Shown in pieces: positions 32,301 through 44,300 of a stretch of DNA of 64,000 bases. This DNA comes from Owenia fusiformis. Lineage: Eukaryota > Annelida > Polychaeta > Sabellida > Oweniidae. Both the position numbers and the translations under genes were made by a program. The first letter of the stretch is position 1. Each line of letters opens with the position of its first letter. The stretch spans positions 7,767,525 to 7,831,524 of the forward strand of contig CAIIXF020000004.1 in the NCBI GenBank assembly GCA_903813345.2, in the 5' to 3' direction. The notes below the pieces were generated by a model. The model did not search any database, was not told the DNA's origin, and saw only the letters and a list, made by a program, of their open reading frames with translations.

Positions 32301-35300
32301 ATGAAACTTTTATGTGCAATTTTCTTGTTTTCTGCGATCGTTATCGGTAAGTACAAACATTACTTTATTGATGTAATATTCAGTTTTATTGATGCCAAGA
32401 TTAGTTGTAAATTAAGACTGATTCAGGGTAGAAATTCCAAATCAAAGTTCGAAATTGTTATGAAATTTTTTTTTTGATTTTTTTCACTTCAGAAAATGAT
32501 GAAAAATGTAATTTTTTATCCAAAGACAAAACACTTCGCTCAAAGATGCTATAGACTGCACGATTTTCATTTTAACTTGAATGTTGTACAAGTGTCATTT
32601 GATTGTATCTTTTCATTTTGTTCTGTCTCGACTCATTTTGTGAGGTATGAAAAAGACGGACAAGTCTCTCCACAGTCGGGTACACGTGGTTGGCTGTCGG
32701 TCTTACATGATGATGAAAAGCTGAAAAATAAGTAGAGGAAACTAAAAAACTAGGAATCCAATGACTTTTACAAGGTCGTGATTAGAATGTGTTAAGCATG
32801 AAGAAAAACGCACCTGAAAAACGTAACATCGCCGTGGTCTGTAATGTAATACTTCTGGTAGTCACTTTGAATCATGATGATTTAACGCACGTAACATTAC
32901 ATTATGTTCAGTGTGAAAATAACAAGAAAACACACTTAACATTGCCAGTCTTGTAATCTCATTGTCAGCTTTTTAAAGATTAATACGCAATGTTTGATTT
33001 CTCAGTTGTTAAAAATCAATCTGGTAAAAAGTACATTTGATCTGACAAAAATAGCCTCCCAGTGGTTAGTTAGTGGTTAGCCTTATTAGTTAGTGGTTAG
33101 CCTTATTTCTTATCTGACAGATATTGTGGCCCACCCTAGGTTTAACGTCCATGCCTATTCTGCCCTTAATGCAAAAAATTAATGATGGCCTATAGCAGCG
33201 CATGGAATTCCATGCGCGTTTAAGTAATAACTGATTGTGAGAATTTGCTACCAACGAAAGCTAAACCCAATCACGGCAACAAGAACATTCAGATTAATAA
33301 ATGAAAGCTGTGGTATTGGGTTTAACCTGTTGAACTACCCAGTCAGTGGTGTGTTAAATAATGGTAAGTCACTCTTGATTCTGACAAGGGAACACACGGT
33401 GTTCAGTAATCAGTATGACAATAACAAATGATAACAATTTTTTTCTATTACAAATATGTAATTTTCATTTAAATATATGAGTTCATCTCGACTGTATCAA
33501 CAATATTGATATTTTTTTGTGATCACAGTTTCATGATTTCTGAAAAGGAGACCCATTGCTATTTGTTTCAACAAAATAATCAAAAATCTCACTTGTTATA
33601 TAATAATAATAATATATTAGTGTTTCAGTTTAAATAAAATTATTATTCTCACTAATATTTTTTGGAATAATATAAGTAAGTTAGTCAAAAAGATCTTAGT
33701 TTCTATATTGGATTGGCGCTACACATCTTAATGTTAAATATAAAGTAAATAGGAGTTGATAAAAGTTCAAACCCATAAATCATTTAATCTAATTTCAGAA
33801 ATCTAAAATAAACATTTATGTAATTCTTTTAGCATATTTTTTGAAGAAAATGATAGATTGAAAAACCAGGGTCACTTTTTGCAATTAAAATTCAGTTAAT
33901 AGTTATTCTACTTTCATAAATACACAACTGTTGAGTACCTGCGTCATGACTAAGAAAGGTTTCAGGATTAATGATAAAAATTAAGATTGTGTACTTAAAG
34001 CAAAGATGAATTATTGACATGAAGTCCTTGGTACTTATGAACTTATCAAACTTGGCTGATAATTAGTTGTACTCGTACATCTGATGCTATAGTGTAAATG
34101 AAAAATTTATTAGTTAGAATTTATTTATTAGTATTTGGATATCGTCCCTCATCTTTTTAAAATCAAAGTTAAAGGGACAACCAAGCTAGCACAAATAAAA
34201 TATTTATTAGTAAATATAATGGATATCGTCCCTCATCTTTTTGAAATCAAAGTTAAAGGGATAACCAAGCTGGCGTAAATGAAATATTTATAAGTACATA
34301 TATAATGGATATCATCCCTCATCTTTTTGAAATCAAAGTTAAAGGGATATCCAAGCTAGCGCAAATAAATTATTTGTTAGTACATATATAATAGATATCA
34401 TCCCTCATCTTTTTAAAATCAAACTTAAAGAGATAACCAAGCTAGCGCAAATAAATTATTTGTTAGTACATATATAATAGATATCATCCCTCATCTTTTT
34501 AAAATCAAACTTAAAGAGATAACCAAGCTAGCGCAAATAAAATATTTATTAGTACATATATAATGGATATCGTCCCTCGTCTTTTTAAAATCAAAGTTAA
34601 AGGGATAACCAAGCTAGCGCAAATGAAATATTTATAAGTACATATATAATGGATATCGTCCCTCATCTTTTTAAAATCAAACTTGAAGGGATATCCAAGC
34701 TTGCGCAAATAAAATATTTATAAGTGCATATATAATGGATATCGTCCCTCATCTTTTTGAAATCAGACTTGAAGGGATAAGCAAGCTAGCGCAAATGAAA
34801 TATTTATAAGTACATATATAATAGATATCGTCCCTCATCTTTTTTAAATCAGACTTGAAGGGATAAGCAAGCTAGCGCAAATGAAATATTTATAAGTACA
34901 TATATAATGGATATCGTCCCTCATCTTTTTAAAATCAAAGTTAAAGACTAAAAATTCTCATTAATTTGCAATTTTTGCCCATAACATTCTGTGCCATGTG
35001 CCTATTACTAACAGTTGTGACTTTATTTCATAAATGCTGTAATTCTTTATCTGTACATTTCAATACCTTCAATTCCCAATCATTAATCATATTAATAAAT
35101 AATTAATCATAATTGGCCAGATATTTCAATTTAGGTTTTAATAAGTTATATTGCAAAACTTTTTCAGATTTTATATTAAATGGACAAAAACATGCATATG
35201 CTATTTAGGCCTATAGGGCATTTTGCTGGACAGAGATATACATCCTTGGTCTAAGGGTAGTCCAATTCATATGACTTTGCAAAGTGAATGTCTGATCTTT

Positions 35301-38300
35301 AAGGATGAAAGACATAAGCCCCATACACAAAATTAAAGTACACATCATGTCGTGCTGAACATAGAAATTGATTCCTCCAGCCTAATTATTTTACATGTAT
35401 ACAATGAGATGAAAATCACATGACTTAATTTTGTTGACGTTTAAAATTGATGGTTCATTTGCTTTCATATTTGTCTGATTAAAAAGCTGGTGGAACTTTT
35501 ATAATTAGTTTTATTTATATTAGTGACACACTAATCGCTTGGAAGAACATGTGATACTTGTGAAACAAAATATACTGGGTTGGTGTGAGGAATTGCTTTG
35601 TTGGATTTAAAAGGTCCAAATACCTCCATGTTTTTATGTCACCAACAGAAGTGGTGACATTGTAATAGTCTCTTACATTTTTGTGGAAAGTGTTTGGTGG
35701 TCGAAGTTCAGTGGTTGGTGTTCGGTGGTTGGTGTTTGTAACAAATGGCAGGTGGTGACATTTTGCATGTTTATGCCTTGTGTCTTTTTGACAGTCTTAG
35801 CAGGATTTTTACAGAGTTAGCACCCTAAACCGGCACTAATGTGTCAACAATAGAAAATCACTGAGTATCTATATTCCTCATTCAAACAAGGAAAGTGGAT
35901 GGATTGAAATGCATATTGTGAATATAATATATTATAAATCCATCCAAGATGTTTAAGGAAAATTGAATTAGCAATTGGTAAGGTAAAATTAAATTAACAC
36001 ATAGGTAAAAATTGAGTAACTTGAGCATCCATTATTTAAGTGCATACATTACATGTTAAACTTAGTCACGAGTAATTATTTGGGAAATATTGATACTTCC
36101 TACTTTCAGGAGGAAATTTTCTAATTTTGCACATTGTAAATAATATACTGTACTGAATACAGTCTAGCTCACAAGTGTTTCAAACCTTATCATTTTGATA
36201 AATGCCGGTAAGATGGGAGTTTGTTTGATGCATAGAAATGCAATCAACCTAGTGATTTAAAGGAATATTCCTTGCCAGACCCTTTCTCTCTTGATATGGT
36301 AGCTATAATCATATATATAGTTTCCATATTTAGCAAAACATGGGAAAATGTTTAAATATGGTCAATATTGATCATTTAAAAATCTAGTGCTTATTTCCAG
36401 TGAGCTGCCATCTTTTAAGATTTCTTGCAGGAAGTGATGTCATCAACTCTCAACTTCTATAACCTTGCCCATAACAGTATAGGAAAGTAGCACAAAATCA
36501 CTTCTAGACAAGTGATCATTACTTTCTGTACAAAAATATTTTCAGGGCTTGTCAACTTAGAATAAAAGAAGAGATTTTCAGAAGGATTAAATAAGATACA
36601 AAGTTGAAAAAGAATATTAAGCTGGTTTTGTAATTCTTAATAGCTCCTCACCTAATGCTATATGCAAAGTTGAGAGTCGATGACATCACTTCCTGTGTGA
36701 AATTTTAAAAGATGGCAGCTTACTGGAATTGAGCATCACATTTCTAAGTGATCAAATTTGACCATATCAAAACATTTTCGCGTGTTTTGCTAAACATGGC
36801 AAGCATATATATGGTTATAGCTACCATATTAGGAGAGAGATGGTTTGGCAAGGAATATTCCTTTAAGTAGAGGTTTCACAAGTGACCTTAGACATGCAAT
36901 GTTACGCCTTTCTTCACACATACTGACACTGATACTACAATTAGTATAGTAGGAACAAGGGGTTCCCATGCACCCATAAGGTGTGAATAAGTTACATACA
37001 TTTTTGTAATCACTAGGGTGTCTATTTAATGAATTCATTTGTTAACATTGCCAACTAATGTCCCATAGTACTTTTATGGCGGCATTCAGTTACCATGGTT
37101 ACGCATCTTTAGACATCTTACCTTGGTATCTTAAATCATTTGTAGCTCTGTCATTATTTGGTCTATAGAAATGATATTGGTACCAAATTAAACCTCGTTA
37201 AATTTCCAATAAATTTCTGATATTCAATTATGCAAATTATCTAATTTGCATAAATTATGACGTCATCAATCTATTTTTGGTTCAGAATTTCCAACTATAG
37301 CAACGTATCTATTAGAACTGAGGCCGTATGGCAAAATTTCTTAAAGGTTTTGTCCTTTATTCTAATAGTAGAAGGTATAAGCAACATAAAAGTGAAAACA
37401 GATTCAAAATTGAATCAGTATTACGAAAGTTATGTAACTTTCGAGGCAGCTATCGTGAATGTCATTATTTGACAATAATATACATACATCTTACCTTGGA
37501 GTCTTGAATCAATGTAGCTTCGCCATTATTTGGTCTTTAGAGATGATATTGGTATCTGATTAAACCTCATTAAATTTACTATATGGTTACAATATTCAGT
37601 TATGCTACATTGATTCAAGACTCCAAGGTAAGACGTATGTATATTATTGTCAAATAATGACATTCACGATAGCTGCCCCGAAAGTTACATAACTTTCGTA
37701 ATACTGATTCAATTTTGAATCTGTTTTCACTTTTATGTTGCTTATACCTTCTACTAATAGAATAAAGGACAAAACCTTTCAGAAATTTTGCCATACGGCC
37801 TCAGTTCTAATAGATACGTTGCTATAGTTGGAAATTCTGAACCAAAAATAGATTGATGACGTCATAATTTATGCAAATTAGATAATTGAATATCAGAAAT
37901 TTATTAGAAATTTATTGGAAATTTAACGAGGTTTAATTTGGTACCAATATCATTTCTATAGACCAAATAATGACAGAGCTACAAATGATTTAAGATACCA
38001 AGGTAAGATGTCTAAAGATGCGTAACCATGGTAACTGAATGCCGCCATAAAAGTACTATGGGACATTAGTTGGCAATGTTAACAAATGAATTCATTAAAT
38101 AGACACCCTAGGGATTACAAAAATGTATGTAACTTATTCACACCTTATGGGTGCATGGGAACACCTTGTTCCTACTATACTAAATGTATATACAGTGGTC
38201 AAAATATCATGATCACTAAGCGCATCAATTTGTGAGCACACATGTATTTTAGAAAATCAGTTTTATCAATTTATTAGGCTTTTTCTGTCTTTTAAAATTG

Positions 38301-41300
38301 AAATTGAAATGATACTGATTCTGAGTCATACGACTATACTACAGTAGCGGAAAGGCTTTCATCAGATACTTCATCTTGCAGTGAATTTGATTATCTTGAA
38401 TCACTAATTTCTGAACCCCTACTGCCTCTTCTTACACAGCAGGCTCAACCCCAACAATCACAGGCTCAAACCCAACAGTCACATGCTCAAGAACAAAAGT
38501 CACAAATGACACATCAGACTCAACCTCAAAAGTTACAGGTTCAACCCCACCAGTCAGATGCATGCTGAACCCCAAGAGTCATTTGTACAACCCCAACAGT
38601 CACATGCTGAACCCCAACAGTCACTCACTCAACCCCAACAGTCACAAATGACACTGCAGGCTCAACCCTATCAGTCACATGATGAACCCCAACAGTCACA
38701 TGTACAACCCAAACAGTCACATGCTGAACCCCAACAGTCACATGTACAACCCCAACAGTGACAAATGACAATGCAGTTTCAACCTCATCAGTCACATGTA
38801 CAACCCCAACAGTCACATGTACAACCCAAACAGTCACATGCTGAACCCCAACAGTCACATGTACAACCCCAACAGTGACAAATGACAATGCAGGCTCAAC
38901 CTCATCAGTCACATGTACAACCCCAACAGTCACATGTACAACCCAAACAGTAATGCTGAACCCCAACAGTCACATGTACAACCCCAACAGTGACAAATGA
39001 CAATGCAGGCTCAACCTCATCAGTCACATGTACAACCCCAACAGTCACATGTACAACCCCAACAGTGACAAATGACAATGCAGGTTCAACCTCATCAGTC
39101 ACATGTACAACCCCAACAGTCACATGTACAACCCAAACAGTCATGCTGAACCCCAACAGTCACATGTACAACCCCAACAGTGACAAATGACAATGCAGGC
39201 TCAACCTCATCAGTCACATGTACAACCCCAACAGTCACATGTACAACCCAAACATTCATGCTGAACCCCAACAGTCACATGTACAACCCCAACAGTGACA
39301 AATGACAATGCAGGTTCAACCTCATCAGTCACATGTACAACCCCAACAGTCACATGTACAACCCAAACAGTCACATGCTGAACCCCAACAGTCACATGTA
39401 CAACCCCAACAGTGACAAATGACAATGCAGGTTCAACCTCATCAGTCACATGTACAACCCCAACAGTCACATGTACAACCCAAACAGTCATGCTGAACCC
39501 CAACAGTCACATATACAACCCCAACAGTGACAAATGACAATGCAGGTTCAACCTCATCAGTCACATGTACAACCCCAACAGTCACATGTACAACCCAAAC
39601 AGTCATGCTGAACCCCAACAGTCACATGATGAACCCCAACAGTCACATGTATAACCCAAACAGTCACATGCTGAACCCCATCAGTCAAGTTATAGTGAAA
39701 GTTATAGGAAAATAGAAGTCACGGCACCAATAATTTCAATGACTCCAAATAACAGCCCTCAAAAAGCACCAGCAAAAAGGATTTTGACAGATACAGCTCG
39801 AAAAGGATGAAAGAAATTTAAAGATAACATAATGAGTGTATGTTTTCGACAATATGATTTTGAAGGCAGTCCTACATAATGTTACATTTAAAAAAGTTTA
39901 AATCCCATAATATTCGAATCTACGAAGTTTTACATTTTGTTCAATCATGGTTTGTTCACAATTATTTGACTAATATTGTATCAATAACGTATCTCACTCA
40001 TATTGTACATTTTGTGATATTTTATTTCCAAGCCTCAAGCGGCAACAATTCTTAAATGACATCGTATCAACATTGTCTTTGTGAAAATTGATAACATTTT
40101 TTTTATTTTTAACTTGTAAAACTGCTGATTCAAATTTTAATGTCTTCGTGATAATTGATATATTTTGCTTTTGACTTGTAAAACTGCTCAATCAACTTTA
40201 ATATAACTCATGAAATCATGGATTTACCAAGTTTGCTAAAAGTTTCATAAAAGACATTTTGATAAAACCTCCATTTAAAATTTTTGTAGTATGTCTCTTC
40301 TCAAATGGTGATTCAAATACAAGGTATAAATTCAAAATGTTGAGTACATGTACACTGTATACTTATGTTTAAAAGTTGAATATAACTGATGTATGTATGA
40401 CATAAAAATTTCTATTCAGTACTGTAACTATTAGACCAGAAAAAACCTGGATGATCTCAATGCCATTATGTAACAGAATCACTGAGACTTGACCAAACTC
40501 TATAAGTGACTTAATTTGTGCATGGAGGTCTGCTTACTGAACCAACTGCAGTGATATATGAAAAATAGGATATACCTTGTGAGCTAGACTGAATAGAACA
40601 TTAGGGAGGTTTTGAACAATGTTTTTCCATAACACATTCACCAGTTTTATGCATAGTACTTCAATTAAAACGAGATGCGGTTGCAGATATGTTTTAACTA
40701 TAACCCTTTGTGCTAAACCTCTCTATTATTTTAACATTTATCAATTTACATATATAAACAATCCTCTTGATACAAAAATTTCTGATTTCACAGATCACAT
40801 GTCAAAAATCACAAGTACGAAACATACTGTTGTGTAAATAGATTTGATATTCTTATATTATGACAACCTTTCACAAGACCTCTTCAACAATTCTTGACCT
40901 AAATTCCTATTGGAATATAAGAGTAAGGCACCTATGAATGGTAAATCATGTGTTATTTACATTTACTTACTTAGATAAAACCAGACAATTGGAACTTATA
41001 ATCAGTGCAGAGTTCAACTGATTTTACTTGAACTTTTAAAAAATTTTCGCCAATGTATCTCTCGATCATGCTTTTATCACATGATTTTCAATAAAATCTC
41101 ACAAAATTCCATGTTGTATCGGGAACTTTGAGTATGTAAACTGAATCGTTTTTGTATTTCGTCACATTTTCATGATTTTTTTGATTTATGGATAAATATA
41201 GTGAGAATTGAGAAAATGATTTGTAGGGGGTGTAATCAGAAACATGAAATGATATCTTAGTGTAATATCAGAAGTAATGGGTTTGTGAGATAGAAGCCAA

Positions 41301-44300
41301 GAACAGTAGTCACTTAACTATGTGTGTTATTTTGACTCTGAGGGAGGGGGGGGGGAGGTTGGTAATGGTAGGGGGTGGAGCCTCAAAATAAATTACTTCA
41401 AAATAGCTTCCCTGAATCCAACCCCCTTAAAATTCAATCTAATTTTTGTTTCGTCAACACTTCTACTAATGCCAGGCAAGTCTTAATAAGATTTGTCAAG
41501 TTGTATCTGGCATATACCAAGTGTTATTTTGAAATTATGAGACTTGTTTGTGAAAAAAATGTTTCTGATTGATAATACCTAGTTGTTATTTCAAGGCATC
41601 TTGCAAATGCATTACAGAAAGATGTGATTGCCACTTTAAAAGAAATGATAATTCTTAATGAAGTTTTAGGCAGCCTCCCCCATCTAATGATCTAAATTAC
41701 TGTACCATTTTCTTTAGAAATTATGAAGGTACAGATTCTCATCAGGTCGTTCAGATTCCCAACAGGGCATTCAGATTCTCAGCAGGTCGTTCAGATTCTC
41801 AACAGGTCGTTCAGATTCCCAGCAGGTCTTTCAGATTCTCAGCAGGTCGTTCAGATTCTCAGCAGGTCGTTCAGATTCTTAGCAGGTTATTCAGATTCTT
41901 AGCAGGTTGTTCATATTCGCAGCAGGTCATTCAGATTCCCATCAGGTTGTTCAGATTCCCATCAGGTCATTCGGATTCTTAGCAGGTCATTCTGATTCTC
42001 AGCAGGTCGTTTAGATTCTCAGCAGGTCGTTCAGATTCCCAGCAGGTCTTTCAAATTCTCAGCAGGTCATTCAGATTCTCAGCAGGTCGTTCAGATTCTC
42101 AGCAGGTCATTCATATTCTCAGCAGGGCATTCAGATTCCGAGCAGGTCGTTCAGATTCTTAGCAGGTCATTCATATTCTCAGCAGGGCATTCAGATTCCG
42201 AGCAGGTCTTTCAGATTTTCATCAGGTCATTCAGATTCCCATCAGGTCATTCGGATTCTTAACAGGTCATTCAGACTCCCAGCAGGTGGTTCAGATTCTC
42301 ATCAGGTCGTTCAGATTCTCAGCAGGTCGTTCAGATTCTCAACAGGTCGTTCAGATTCCCAGCAGGTCTTTCAGATTCTCAGCAGGTCGTTCAGATTCTC
42401 AGCAGGTCGTCTTAGCAGGTTATTCAGATTCTTAGCAGGTTGTTCATATTCCCAGCAGGTCGTTCAGATTCTCAGCAGGTTGTTCAGATTCCCAGCAGGT
42501 CTTTCAAATTCTCAGCAGGTCATTCAGATTCTCAGCAGGTCGTTCAGATTCTCAGCAGGTCATTCAGATTCTCAGCAGGGCATTCAGATTCCGAACAGGT
42601 CATTCATATTCTCAGCAGGGCATTCAGATTCTGAGCAGGTCTTTCAGATTTTCATCAGGTCGTTCAGATTCCCATCAGGTCATTCGGATTCTTAACAGGT
42701 CATTCAGACTCCCAGCAGGTGGTTCAGATTCTCATCAGGTCGTTCAGATTCTTAGCAGATTATTCAGATTCTTAGCAGGTCGTTCATATTCCCAGCAGGG
42801 CATTCAGATTCCCAGCAGGTCTTTCAGATTCTCAGCAGGTCGTTCAGATTCTTAGCAGGTCGTTCATATTCCCAGCAGGTCTTTCAGATTCTCAGCAGGT
42901 CGTTCAGATTCTTAGCAGGTCATTCATATTCCCAGCAGGTCATTCAGATTCTCAGCAGGTCATTCAGATTCTCAGCAGGTCATTCAGATTCTCAGCAGGT
43001 TGTTCAGATTCTTAGCAGGTGGTTCATATTCCCAGCAGGTCGTTCAGATTCTCAGCAGGGCATTCAGATTCTGAGCAGGTCTTTCAGATTCTTAGCAGGA
43101 TGTTCAGATTCTTAGCAGGTCGTTCAGATTCCTAGCAGGTCTTTCAGATTCTCAGCAGGATGTTCAGATTCCCAGCAGTTTGTTCAGATTCCTGTCATTC
43201 AGATTCTGAGCAGGTCTTTCAGATTCTTAGCAGGATGTTCAGATTCTTAGCAGGTCGTTCATATTCCCAGCAGATCGTTCAGATTCTCAGCAGGGCATTC
43301 AGATTCCGAGCAGGTCGTTCAGATTCCTAGCAGGTCTTTCAGATTCTCAGCAGGTTGTTCAGATTCCCAGCAGGTTGTTCAGATTCTTAACAGGTCGTTC
43401 ATATTCGCAGCAGGTCATTCAGATTCCTAGCAGGTCCTTCAAAGTCTCAGCAGGTCGTTCAGATTTTGAGCAGGTAGTTCAGACTTAGCAGGTCATTTGG
43501 ATTCTCAGCAGGTCTTTAGATTCTCAGAAGGTCTTTCAGATTCCCAGCAGTCATTCGGATTCTCAGCAGGTCGTTCATATTCTCAGCAGGTCTTTCAGAT
43601 TCTCAGTAGGTCGTTCAGAATCTGAGCAGCTAGTTCAGATTCCCAGCAGGTTATTCGGATTCTCAGTAGGTCAATCAGATTCTCAGCAGGTCGTTCAGAT
43701 TCTCTGCAGGTCTTTCAGATTCTCAGTAGGTCGTTCAGAATCTGAGCAGCTAGTTCAGATTCCCAGCAGGTCATTCGGATTCTCAGCAGGTCATTCAGAT
43801 ACTCACCAGGTCTTTCAGATTCTCAGCAGGCCATGTTTAAGAGAATAAATGTAAAGCAGCTACAATTTTCTATACTGTTCATATATTTTATATGCCTTTA
43901 CAAAGTTTGAATTTTTATTCTACAGCTTGTAATGGCGCGAATGATACGAATACGACAGTCGCACCTACTACAACAACCAAGGTCACCACAGCCACACCTA
44001 CTTCAACAACCGTGGTCACCACAGCCACACCTACTTCAACAACCGTGGTCACCACAGCCGCACCTACTTCAACACCCAAGGTTACCACCCAAAAACCCTC
44101 AACTGCTAAGCCCACTACCCAGAAGCCCACAACCCCAAAACCTACTACCCAGAAGCCTACAACAGTGAAGCCCACTACCCAGAAGCCCACAACAGTCAAA
44201 CCCACTACCCAGAAGCCCACAACAGTCAAACCCACGACCCAGAAACCCACGACAGTCAAACCCACTTCCCAGAAGCCCACAACAGTCAAGCCCACTACCC

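Larger units (their letters stand above)
32347..43925. other. LAMP intron 1, 11.6 kb of repeats
   Basis: Separates the signal-peptide exon from the mucin exon. It holds an 86-bp array, a 0.6 kb MITE, a 1.24 kb palindrome, a Q-rich repeat ORF remnant and a 2.1 kb 20-bp minisatellite (all listed). Stretches at 32.4-34.1, 35.0-36.2 and 39.8-41.7 kb show no gene I can support. Confidence 0.7.

Noticed and set aside
38625-39503. Long minus-strand ORFs with VGVVHVTV repeats
   Set aside because: They are antisense readings of the 21-bp array and exist only because the period is a multiple of three.
41731-43830. CRISPR-like regular repeats
   Set aside because: Units abut without unique spacers and every unit is a variant of the same 20 bp; this is a minisatellite in a eukaryotic intron.
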